A stretch of DNA of 64,000 bases from UBA9076 sp964418835. GTDB lineage: Bacteria > Bacillota_I > Bacilli_A > Erysipelotrichales > Erysipelotrichaceae. Numbering within the stretch: the first letter of the stretch is position 1; every line of letters starts with the position of its first letter. The DNA is taken from the NCBI GenBank assembly GCA_964418835.1, contig CAYQNJ010000005.1, forward strand, positions 27,971 to 91,970, given 5' to 3'. The position numbers and the translations under genes were made by a program. The notes under the pieces are model-generated. The model did no database searches, was not told the DNA's origin, and was given only the letters and a program-made list of their open reading frames with translations. Below, piece by piece: positions 55,301-62,377 of this stretch.

Positions 55301-55381
55301 GAATCTATTTTTAACAATAAAACATATAATTTAAAATTTAATAAAACAAGATATAGATTATCATTAAGTATATCTGAATAA
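52319..55381 (+). CDS. Secreted endo-beta-N-acetylglucosaminidase (autolysin) with repeated C-terminal domains
   Basis: 1020-aa exported peptidoglycan hydrolase. A signal peptide occupies residues 1-30 (cleavage around VNA-AVD). An N-terminal region to about 275 ends in YYLFLPLRTQSNIPASAYN, typical of this enzyme class. The GH73 glucosaminidase domain (about 300-430) has the catalytic Glu E330 in ACLESAYG, with NLFGWSAFD and YAADPYWGYKIA. Three similar beta-sandwich modules follow (about 540-675, 710-850, 870-1018), the first and second separated by a Pro/Ser/Glu linker at 679-707. No LPxTG or LysM is seen, so these modules are the best candidates for wall binding. AGGAGG precedes the start. 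Confidence 0.85.
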   Translation: MSKLIKIILCLTITFTTLIITNKESMVVNAAVDYNLYPMHCNVFEVSVVNNNGGFDKKECVNDFNTAKNKMYAYGNDAVVRHYASLSPSKIVAMSSGVAVSYPVRSGINTSNIFQYANNSGKKTYITMHREMAYFSTETYDNGNGKVHINITGFDGYIDLINVDLVPTKFINNQMPIHLGGNDTSKANEQPFYTRIYQSFFKVVQNGNYRDLVFVAHSGWSKDTWPAKYEIVIGPAADWMNTGAIYYSYNGYDFYSDQGYRNKVNTYYGYYLFLPLRTQSNIPASAYNKFLNEKNINGNSKLYNQGQTFINNQNSYGVNASLVFAMACLESAYGMSNFAQNRNNLFGWSAFDSDPNQAASFGSVEQAIYEHMSINLRGYMDINDYRFFGMHLGNKGSGVNVLYAADPYWGYKIAGIAYALDKSSNNHNGNLTDFNKYNLGKVNTYNTSVYRGNNTGSGELFKTAYGSTYQENYILPILSQEGAFVKAQIQNGIRSDNSIVYHDKKLPGVQYLWDKSVGYIDKKYMTGINTTINMNVGKEPTGEFVFSVDSLLLNEEKLSISGSAYRPGIYVTNENKILHKLIIYDEMYKETVFNLTSSVKDNDNVTFSGKDIDLSTLDYGKYFFSVSSEYAVLLDYNNNNYLLDQISLPKEVKINSKIYTFTHVDGYLFMEIKKDDVIPSPSPSIEPSPSVEPSPSVEPSPSVEPSATPKPITNLTIFRQALEKFEFSDENKTSVKINGLAFIKDMDASKDADVKHQLVFTNMETSERILIDTTTSVLESALNLNDGYDYSKIAYESIIDLKSIPKGDYTIRIAVTNNKNNKELFLTDINLENIPATTTIDNLTYKFNQKQSYSYRYELSVYENSVDYDSIKKPTRRDSMVGYEILNVTDGKLNIKGVSWIYNVNYKDSDKPLYNLVLLAQDGTITTYPLTVSKCSVDYKSMLKSKYAINNTCFDGSIDISGLSNGSYLVYLENNIGQYKDIIEINDISQPTIKESIFNNKTYNLKFNKTRYRLSLSISE
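54354..54437 (+). repeat. Tandem repeat encoding a Pro-Ser-Glu linker
   Basis: Four to five imperfect 18-nt units encode EPSPSV repeats within the autolysin gene. Synonymous third-base differences show selection for the peptide and not recent slippage. Confidence 0.8.
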
Positions 55382-55420
55382 AAAATGGCTAGTCTCTTCT
55401 TAAGAGAACCAGTCATTTTT
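55381..55420. terminator. Bidirectional terminator between autolysin and PASTA genes
   Basis: Outer stem AAAAATG/CATTTTT and inner stem TCTCTT/AAGAGA with A/T tracts at both ends, between convergent genes. Confidence 0.8.
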
Positions 55421-57467
55421 ATTGTTGTCCAGAATATATTTCTACTGTAAATGTTGTATTACAATCTATATCTTGATTGCTTAGTCCAGTTGGAGAAATT
55501 GATTTTATTACTCCATTAGCAGCGCCAGAATTATCATCACCTTCAAGTTTTACTGCATTTACATTGAAACCTACAAATGCAGCTCGTACGTTATTGACTG
55601 CTGTATCAAAGTCAGCTCCATTAAACACACTTATAATAGAGTATGAAGGAGCTCTACATACTTTTGGTGTTGGAGAAGGAATTGGGCTAGGAGTTGGCGA
55701 TGGGGTAGGACTAGGAGTAGGAGTTGGTTTAGGACCAAGCGATATAACTAATTTAATAGTTGTATTTGGATCTACTTTAGTTCCTGCAGCTATACTTTGT
55801 GATATTACTTTACCAGAAGGAACACTATCATTATTAGAAGTTTCCTGTGTTATTCTTAATCCATCCATGCTACAAGTATTTACAGTACAAGGCTTATTAG
55901 AACCTACATAATTTTTAACTGTTATTTGTTGTCCTTTAGATACATTACATGTAATTGCTTTACCACTTATTGAACAACTTATAATATTACCACTAGCTAC
56001 AGTATCATTATATGAATCTGATTTATTTATGGAATATCCTGCACCTTGAGAATTAGCACTATTTATTGTGCTCACTAAGGTGTTATATGGTTTATTGACA
56101 TATGAATTTACATCAATAGTATATTTACCCTTTGATATAACATAATTTATACTTGAACCTGTTTCAAATGAACCAGTATCATTTGAAATAAGTATTCCAT
56201 TACCTTTAGAATCATCATATTTTTCAGTTCTACTACCTACCTTTAAACCTAAATCAGTAATATACTTTTTAAAATCATTTTCATTTGAACCAGCTTTACT
56301 TACAACACTAATTTTCTTAGCCCCAGCTATTTTAAGTGTTACTGTAGTACCTGGAGCTACCATTGTTTGACCACTTACTACCTTGCCGTTTATTATTTGA
56401 GAAAGTATTGTTCCAGCTGCACTAGAGGATTCCTCTATTTCTATTTTTCTTTCGATTCTTGCAGAAGAGTTATATGATTTATTTAATCCTGATAGATATG
56501 AATCAAAGTCTGCTTGTTTTTTATTTGTGTAGTTATCAATTGGAACTAGTCCTTTTGAAACATTGAACTTAACTGTTGATCCTGCAGCAACGGTTCCTGT
56601 ACTTGGAGTATTACTTACTATATTTCCTGTTACTTGTTTACCATCATATATTTCTGTATATGATGCTTTTAAACCATTTTCTTTTATCCATGATTCTGCT
56701 TCTTTTTTAGGTTTGCCAGTAAAATCAACTGCAGTTATTCCTTTTCCTGTTGATAATGTAATGGTTGCCTTGCTACCAGTCATTATTTTTGTTCCTGCTT
56801 TAGGGACTTGAGAAATGACTTTACCACTGGCTATTGTGTTTGATGCTTGGTTTTTAAATGTAACACTTATGTTATTTGTTTTTGCCCAAGCTTGAATATT
56901 AGCTTTTGTATAATCTTTTAAGTCAGGCATATCAATTTCTATTGCTAATGGTTCTTTGCCAGATGAAATTGATATTAATATTAATGCACTTCTTGCTTGA
57001 TTCATGTCAGTAACATTAATTCCAACATATTTATCTTTATCAGTGTTATCTGATTGTACAAATTCAAATTGATAATTTGTAAAAAGATTTTCTTTAAACC
57101 ATTTATCTATTTCATCATGTGTTTTATTAGTGAAATCAGGAATTAATACTTTATAATCGGGATCCTTACCATCTGATATGGTAACTGTGAATACTTCATT
57201 CTTTTTTATATCTTCATCTGGTAAAACTGATTGTTTAATAACATAGTCCTTTTCTATTGATTCACTAAACTCATGGTCTATCTTATATGCATCTTCTTTT
57301 ATTTTGTTTTCATTTAACCATGTTTCTACATCACTCAATGTTTTATTTGTAAAATCAGGTGCTTTGATATTTGCAGGCAAAAATATATATAGTGCACTTA
57401 ATATACCAATAATAGCTACTAAAGCAATTGCTATAGAACCTAATATAATAGTTTTCTTATTTCTCAT
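55419..57467 (-). CDS. Membrane-anchored protein with nine PASTA-like modules, no kinase domain
   Basis: 682-aa protein beginning at the ATG at 57467 (MRNKKTI), with AGAGG correctly placed. A membrane helix spans about 6-30. Outside it are nine PASTA-like modules, roughly 34-99, 107-169, 178-240, 242-305, 307-381, 384-445, 449-511, 513-577 and, after a Pro/Thr/Ser linker (578-601), 603-682. Typical module features are PDFTNKT openings and G.I..Q.P..G..V..G..V.V..S.G endings. The family is known from PrkC-type kinases and PBPs that bind muropeptides; here neither a kinase nor a transpeptidase is present. It converges on the autolysin gene. Confidence 0.85.
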   Translation of the reverse strand: MRNKKTIILGSIAIALVAIIGILSALYIFLPANIKAPDFTNKTLSDVETWLNENKIKEDAYKIDHEFSESIEKDYVIKQSVLPDEDIKKNEVFTVTISDGKDPDYKVLIPDFTNKTHDEIDKWFKENLFTNYQFEFVQSDNTDKDKYVGINVTDMNQARSALILISISSGKEPLAIEIDMPDLKDYTKANIQAWAKTNNISVTFKNQASNTIASGKVISQVPKAGTKIMTGSKATITLSTGKGITAVDFTGKPKKEAESWIKENGLKASYTEIYDGKQVTGNIVSNTPSTGTVAAGSTVKFNVSKGLVPIDNYTNKKQADFDSYLSGLNKSYNSSARIERKIEIEESSSAAGTILSQIINGKVVSGQTMVAPGTTVTLKIAGAKKISVVSKAGSNENDFKKYITDLGLKVGSRTEKYDDSKGNGILISNDTGSFETGSSINYVISKGKYTIDVNSYVNKPYNTLVSTINSANSQGAGYSINKSDSYNDTVASGNIISCSISGKAITCNVSKGQQITVKNYVGSNKPCTVNTCSMDGLRITQETSNNDSVPSGKVISQSIAAGTKVDPNTTIKLVISLGPKPTPTPSPTPSPTPSPIPSPTPKVCRAPSYSIISVFNGADFDTAVNNVRAAFVGFNVNAVKLEGDDNSGAANGVIKSISPTGLSNQDIDCNTTFTVEIYSGQQ
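55664..55735 (-). repeat. Tandem repeat encoding a Thr-Pro-Ser-Pro linker
   Basis: Repeated 6-nt and 12-nt units encode TPSP repeats before the last PASTA-like module, parallel to the linker in the convergent autolysin gene. Confidence 0.75.
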
Positions 57468-57484
57468 ATAATTACCTCTAAAAA

Positions 57485-57493
57485 AGTATAGCA
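57485..57493 (-). promoter_or_regulatory. Extended -10 promoter for the PASTA-module gene
   Basis: On the minus strand the element reads TGCTATACT, 18 nt before the start codon; no strong -35. Confidence 0.55.
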
Positions 57494-57528
57494 TTTATTA
57501 GGTTAGAAATATAGTTTACTTGGTCTAT

Positions 57529-57551
57529 ATTAAGATAAATTTAAGGTTGTT
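57529..57551 (+). promoter_or_regulatory. Direct repeat in the PASTA/tex divergent region (response-regulator-like site)
   Basis: TTAAGATAAAT at 57530 followed at 11 nt by TTAAGGTTGTT at 57541. It overlaps the -35 region of the tex promoter and lies about 50-80 nt upstream of the PASTA gene start. Nearly identical to the repeat at 51259-51280. Confidence 0.55.
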
Positions 57552-57553
57552 TA

Positions 57554-57562
57554 TGATATTAT
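57554..57562 (+). promoter_or_regulatory. Extended -10 promoter for tex
   Basis: TGATATTAT, a TG-N-TATTAT element 22 nt before tex and 7 nt after the direct repeat. Confidence 0.5.
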
Positions 57563-57584
57563 TAATAGGACTAAGGAGAACAAA

Positions 57585-59705
57585 ATGGAACAATTAATTA
57601 TACCCATAGCTAATGAATTAAAAATAAATAAAGAACAAGTAGAAAGTACTTTAAAACTATTAGAAGAAGGGAATACTGTACCTTTTATTGCTAGATACAG
57701 AAAAGAAGTAACAAAAGGTTTGGATGAAGAACAAATTCTTTTTATCCAACAACAATATGAGTATCAAGTTAATTTACAAAAAAGAAAAGAAGATGTTATT
57801 AGACTAATAGAGACTCAAGGTAAATTAACCAAGGAGTTAAAAAAGGAAATACTTGAATGTGATAAATTATCTAAGGTTGATGATATTTATAGGCCATATC
57901 AACAAAAAAGAAAAACCAGAGCAAGTGATGCGATTGCAAAAGGATTGGAACCTTTATCAAAATATTTATTAACTTTAAAAGGTAAAGCAAATATAGAAGA
58001 AGAAGCTAAGAAGTATTTAAATGAAAATGTTGAAACTGTTAAAGATGCTTTACAAGGTGCTAAGGATATTATTGCTGAGTTGGTAAGTGATAATGCTAAA
58101 TTAAGATGGAGAGTAAAAGAATCTATTTATAGATTTGGGTTTATTGTTACTAAAAAGAAAAAGAATGCAGTAGATGATAATCTTACATATAAGATGTATT
58201 ATGATAAATCAGAAAAAGTTGCATATATTGCTAATCATAGAGTTATGGCTATTGATAGAGCAGAAAAAGAAAAGGTAATTACTGTAAGTTTTACTTATGA
58301 TGTAGAATACTTGGAAAACTATGCAATTAGAGGTTTTGCAAAAAATAGTGAATCAAGTTCTTATGATTTGGTTGTTGAAGCTATTAAAGATGGTTTAAGT
58401 AGATTATTATTTCCAAGTGTTGAAAGAGAAATAAGAAATGATTTAAGTGAAAAAGCTCAAAAACAATCAATTGATATATTCTCTTTGAATCTAGAAAAAT
58501 TATTATTACAACCACCTGTTAAAAGTAGTTGTGTATTAGGTTTTGATCCAGCATTTAGAACAGGTTGTAAACTTGCGGTTGTTGATAGTACTGGGGCTTT
58601 AAAAAAGATAGATGTAATCTTTCCTCATGCACCTGTTAATAAGGTAGATGAAGCAGAAAAGAAAATGCTAAAATTGATAAAAGATTATGATATTAAACTA
58701 ATTGCAATTGGTAATGGTACTGCAAGTAGAGAGTCAGAAAACTTTGTATCTAATTTAATTAAAAACAATAATTTAAATATTAGTTTTACTATTGTTTCAG
58801 AAGCAGGTGCATCTGTGTATAGTGCAAGTGAAATAGCAAGGGAAGAGTTTCCTGATTTACATGTTGAACAAAGATCAGCTATTTCTATTGCAAGAAGATT
58901 ATTAGATCCATTATCAGAATTGATTAAAATAGACCCAAAAAGTATTGGTGTTGGTCAATACCAACATGATTTACCGCAAAAACAGCTTAATGAACGCTTA
59001 GATTTCGCTATTTTAAAATCAGTAAACCTTGTGGGGGTTGATTTAAATACAGCAAGTAAAGAGCTTCTAATGCATGTTTCTGGGCTTAATAAAAATATTG
59101 CATTATCTATTGTTGAACATAGAGGTGAGATTGGTAAGTTCAAGGATAGAAGTCAACTAAAGAAAGTAAAGAAATTAGGTAGTAAGACATTTGAACAATG
59201 TGCTGGTTTCTTAAGAATTAATGATGGTGAAGAACCATTGGATAAAACATCTATTCACCCTGAAAGTTATAGTATTGCCAAAAAGATTATGAAAAAATTT
59301 AATATTAGTACACTTGGTGAAAGTATTGATGTTAATGTTGATGAATTAAGTAATGAACTAGGTGTTGATAGTTATACTGTTAAGGATATTGTTGATAGTA
59401 TAAATCAACCTTTAAGAGATTATAGAGATAAGTATGATGCACCACTTTTAAGACAGGATGTATTAGATATAAAGGATTTAAAAGTAGGTGATAAACTAAA
59501 TGGTACTATTAGAAATGTTGTAGACTTTGGTGCTTTTGTGGATATTGGTTTACATGAAGATGGATTAATACATGTTTCTAAAATGAATAAAGCTAGAAAT
59601 ATACATCCTAGTGAAGTAGTTTCAGTAGGAGATGTTGTTAAAGTTTGGGTTAGTGCAATTGACCTTGAAAGAGGTAAAGTTCAATTAAGTTTAATTGAGG
59701 TATAA
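57585..59705 (+). CDS. tex: RNA-binding transcription accessory protein Tex
   Basis: 706-aa nucleic-acid-binding protein of the Tex/YqgF family. N-terminal HTH-like part with FIARYRKEVTKGLDEEQ, a YqgF domain around CVLGFDPAFRTGCKLAV, a helix-hairpin-helix region (NTASKELLMHVSGLNKNIA) and a C-terminal S1 domain (GTIRNVVDFGAFVDIGLHEDGLIHVS). Length is a little shorter than the usual 720-770. AAGGAG precedes the start. In pathogens Tex affects gene expression broadly and RNA degradation; the local role is unknown. Confidence 0.95.
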   Translation: MEQLIIPIANELKINKEQVESTLKLLEEGNTVPFIARYRKEVTKGLDEEQILFIQQQYEYQVNLQKRKEDVIRLIETQGKLTKELKKEILECDKLSKVDDIYRPYQQKRKTRASDAIAKGLEPLSKYLLTLKGKANIEEEAKKYLNENVETVKDALQGAKDIIAELVSDNAKLRWRVKESIYRFGFIVTKKKKNAVDDNLTYKMYYDKSEKVAYIANHRVMAIDRAEKEKVITVSFTYDVEYLENYAIRGFAKNSESSSYDLVVEAIKDGLSRLLFPSVEREIRNDLSEKAQKQSIDIFSLNLEKLLLQPPVKSSCVLGFDPAFRTGCKLAVVDSTGALKKIDVIFPHAPVNKVDEAEKKMLKLIKDYDIKLIAIGNGTASRESENFVSNLIKNNNLNISFTIVSEAGASVYSASEIAREEFPDLHVEQRSAISIARRLLDPLSELIKIDPKSIGVGQYQHDLPQKQLNERLDFAILKSVNLVGVDLNTASKELLMHVSGLNKNIALSIVEHRGEIGKFKDRSQLKKVKKLGSKTFEQCAGFLRINDGEEPLDKTSIHPESYSIAKKIMKKFNISTLGESIDVNVDELSNELGVDSYTVKDIVDSINQPLRDYRDKYDAPLLRQDVLDIKDLKVGDKLNGTIRNVVDFGAFVDIGLHEDGLIHVSKMNKARNIHPSEVVSVGDVVKVWVSAIDLERGKVQLSLIEV

Positions 59706-59748
59706 AGTTTCATAAATCAAATAGTATAATTATTAGGGGGGTATAAAC

Positions 59749-60552
59749 ATGAAAAATACTAAATTAATTGTTTGTGATTTAGATGGTACATTAATTGTAA
59801 AACATAATTTAATTTCTACTAGAAATAGAGATGTGATTGAAGAATGTCGAAGAAGGGGTATATATTTTGGTATTGCCTCTGGTAGACAGTTGGATGAACT
59901 CAACTTTTATAAAACTTGGGGATTAGAAAATGATTTTGAACTAATAGTTGGTTTAAATGGTTGTCAATTACAAGATAATATATTAAATAAAGAAGAACGA
60001 TATTTTGTGATGAAGAAAGAATGGATAAAAGAAGCTTTTGAAGCTATGAGACCATTTATCTTTAATCCTGTTATGTATATAGGAAATAAAATGATGACTA
60101 ATGAGATTACAGAGATAGTAAAGATGTCAGCTTCTCATAGTAAAAAAGAAATCATAGTCGCTAAAGAAGAATCTGATTTCTATAAAGAAGATAATTATAA
60201 AATTATGTTTAGAGTTGATGAAAATGATATGCCTAAAATAGAAGAGCATGTAAGAAATTTAAATTTGAAAAACATAAGAGCATTTAAAACACAAAATACT
60301 TTAATAGAATTTTCAAGTAAAGATGTAGATAAGGCAATTACTATAGAAAAATTTTGTGAATATCATGATATTGATGTTAAAGATGTTATAGCATTTGGAG
60401 ATACTACAAATGATAATGGAATGATTAAGTGGGCAGGTATTGGAGTTTGTATGTCAAATGGTAGTGATGATACAAAAGCAATTGCTGATTATATTTGTGG
60501 TGATGTTGCTGATGATGGTGTTGCTAAATTTATTGAAGAAAATGTATTTTAA
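59749..60552 (+). CDS. Cof-type HAD-superfamily phosphatase
   Basis: 267-aa haloacid dehalogenase hydrolase of the Cof/IIB class. Nucleophile motif VCDLDGTLIV, cap domain in the middle, and the metal motif GDTTNDNGMI near the C-terminus. The substrate is probably a sugar phosphate or flavin-type phosphate, not inferable here. RBS GGGGGG before the ATG. TATAAT at 59725-59730 is a possible -10. Confidence 0.9.
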   Translation: MKNTKLIVCDLDGTLIVKHNLISTRNRDVIEECRRRGIYFGIASGRQLDELNFYKTWGLENDFELIVGLNGCQLQDNILNKEERYFVMKKEWIKEAFEAMRPFIFNPVMYIGNKMMTNEITEIVKMSASHSKKEIIVAKEESDFYKEDNYKIMFRVDENDMPKIEEHVRNLNLKNIRAFKTQNTLIEFSSKDVDKAITIEKFCEYHDIDVKDVIAFGDTTNDNGMIKWAGIGVCMSNGSDDTKAIADYICGDVADDGVAKFIEENVF

Positions 60553-60583
60553 AACCTTAGTGAAATCACTAAGGTTTTATTTT
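60551..60583. terminator. Bidirectional terminator
   Basis: A 13-bp stem AAAACCTTAGTGA/TCACTAAGGTTTT with flanking A/T tracts, between the HAD gene and the convergent membrane-protein gene. Confidence 0.88.
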
Positions 60584-61090
60584 TGTAAATGCTATAAAGT
60601 TCATTATTCCCATATATAATGCTGCTATACAAACAATTATATTTCCTATCATTATTATAGGAGATACTTTCATTTGAATACCGTTTATTACTATTAGAAC
60701 CCCTAATGCAACATATAATATTGCAAGTGTTAAGTTTCTTTTTTTATCTTTTTCAAGTATTAAAGCATCTAATGTAGAAATGTTTTTTGTTGGTTTGAAG
60801 TTTGTTAATTGTATTAAAGATGGTAGAAAGTGAGTTCTATATCTATATTCTAGAAATGCGATAAGTGCTACTGATATTGCTATACAATATAATACTGGAA
60901 TATTAAAGTTAGCAGCAAGTACTCCTGCGATAACAGATATAACATATCTATTTGAATATAAATTGTATCCTTTTTGATCTTTTTCCTGAATTACATATCC
61001 AGTGTTTTTTGACTTAATATAAAGTATATCTCTTCCTTTATCATCTTTAAATATATTTCTTCCAGATACTATCTTTGTTTTAACACTCAT
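60569..61090 (-). CDS. Small multi-pass membrane protein of unknown function
   Basis: Not recognised. 173 aa with four hydrophobic helices: about 49-64, 67-80, 118-134 and 144-165, and a hydrophilic N-terminal 45 residues. No catalytic motif seen. Its start overlaps the nagA stop by 4 nt (ATGA), so it is translated from the same message; its link to amino-sugar use is only positional. Confidence 0.7.
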   Translation of the reverse strand: MSVKTKIVSGRNIFKDDKGRDILYIKSKNTGYVIQEKDQKGYNLYSNRYVISVIAGVLAANFNIPVLYCIAISVALIAFLEYRYRTHFLPSLIQLTNFKPTKNISTLDALILEKDKKRNLTLAILYVALGVLIVINGIQMKVSPIIMIGNIIVCIAALYMGIMNFIAFTKIKP

Positions 61091-62226
61091 AGTTGTTCTT
61101 TTCCGTTACAGTATGTTTGTACTACAGAATAATCATCATCAAGTACAACTATATCTGCATCATATCCTTCATATAATTTACCTTTTCTATCATTAACTCC
61201 GATTAATGTTGCTGGGTTAATAGTACAAGAATTTAATGCTACATCAAATGGAACATCAGCTAGTTCAACAACATTTCTTAATCCTTCATTCATTTTCATT
61301 GTAGATCCTGCAAGACCTTTAGAAGATGTTAAATGTGCACTACCATCTGGATATATTTCTATTTCATTACCACCAAATAAGAATTTTTTTCCTACTTCAA
61401 ATCCTTTACACATTAAACCATCAGATACCATTAATGTTTTATCAGGATTTTTAGATTTGTAAAGAATATTTACTGCAGCTGGAGTTGAGTGGTTTAAATC
61501 ACAAATAATCTCTCCATATACATCTTTAAATTTAAGCGCAGCTCCTACCAAACCATTTTTTCTATGGTTGAAAGGTGACATACCGTTATATACGTGAGTC
61601 ATTGACTTAGCACCATTTGCTACAGCCATAAGTGCTTCTTCATAAGTTGCTCCACTATGTCCCAAGCTTACTGCAACACCATTATTTGAACAATATTTTG
61701 TTAGTTCAAAATTATCATCATGTTCACTAGCAAGTGTAATTAACTTTATTAATCCATTTGCTGCTTCTTGATATTCTTTAAATTCAGCTACATTTGGTTT
61801 TAAAATATGTTGCTCAGGTTGAGCTCCCTTATATACCATATCTAGATAAGGTCCTTCAAAGTGAATTCCAAGTATTTCAGCACCTTCATAACCTTCTTTA
61901 TAAACATTTGCTACATTTTTTACAGCATCGGTTAGTACTTTTTTACTTTGTGTAATTGTAGTAGCTAGTAGTCCTGTAACTCCCTCATTAGGTATTTTAC
62001 TTAACCAATTTCTTAATCCTTCTGGTTCAGCATCATTAGTGTCATACCCATATGCACCATGACAGTGGATATCAATAAATCCAGGTACTATTCTTTTGTT
62101 GTCATAATCCTTATCTGTAGGTTTTGTGTCATAATCAAGTACAGCAACTATTTTATTACCTTCAATTTTTAGTTGTGCAGGGTAGAATTGTCCTGCTAAC
62201 CAAACTCTTTTACTTTGTATAATCAT
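61087..62226 (-). CDS. nagA: N-acetylglucosamine-6-phosphate deacetylase
   Basis: Amidohydrolase removing the acetyl group from GlcNAc-6-P (or GalNAc-6-P, as in AgaA). Metal and catalytic residues: H54 and H56 (IDIHCHG), E124 (HFEGPY), H190 (SLGHSGATYEEA), H211 (THVYNGM) and D269 (VSDGL). 379 aa. GGAGG precedes the ATG on the minus strand. It diverges from agaS and a mannose-family PTS gene, so GalNAc-6-P may be a substrate; the two activities cannot be told apart by eye. Confidence 0.94.
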   Translation of the reverse strand: MIIQSKRVWLAGQFYPAQLKIEGNKIVAVLDYDTKPTDKDYDNKRIVPGFIDIHCHGAYGYDTNDAEPEGLRNWLSKIPNEGVTGLLATTITQSKKVLTDAVKNVANVYKEGYEGAEILGIHFEGPYLDMVYKGAQPEQHILKPNVAEFKEYQEAANGLIKLITLASEHDDNFELTKYCSNNGVAVSLGHSGATYEEALMAVANGAKSMTHVYNGMSPFNHRKNGLVGAALKFKDVYGEIICDLNHSTPAAVNILYKSKNPDKTLMVSDGLMCKGFEVGKKFLFGGNEIEIYPDGSAHLTSSKGLAGSTMKMNEGLRNVVELADVPFDVALNSCTINPATLIGVNDRKGKLYEGYDADIVVLDDDYSVVQTYCNGKEQL

Positions 62227-62325
62227 TTTTTGCCTCCATTTTCACTATAATTATAATCTAACATATTTAATTAATATATATGTTTGCACTTTTTAGTTTG
62301 AATTTTGTTATATTTAGTCAATTTG

Positions 62326-62353
62326 TTGAAAAAGTGATTTTGATTGTTATAAT
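62326..62353 (+). promoter_or_regulatory. Promoter for the agaS-PTS operon
   Basis: TTGAAA (62326-62331), 16-nt spacer, TATAAT (62348-62353) with a TGT extension. It ends 24 nt before agaS. The 150-nt divergent nagA/agaS region would also hold an operator, but no clear palindrome was found. Confidence 0.8.
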
Positions 62354-62377
62354 TTGCTTGTAAATGGAGGTAATTAT

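Noticed and set aside
54354..55735. Similar Pro-rich repeats in the two convergent genes as a possible recombination or inversion site
   Set aside because: The units differ (EPSPSV against TPSP) with no long identical inverted stretch, so they look like independent linkers.
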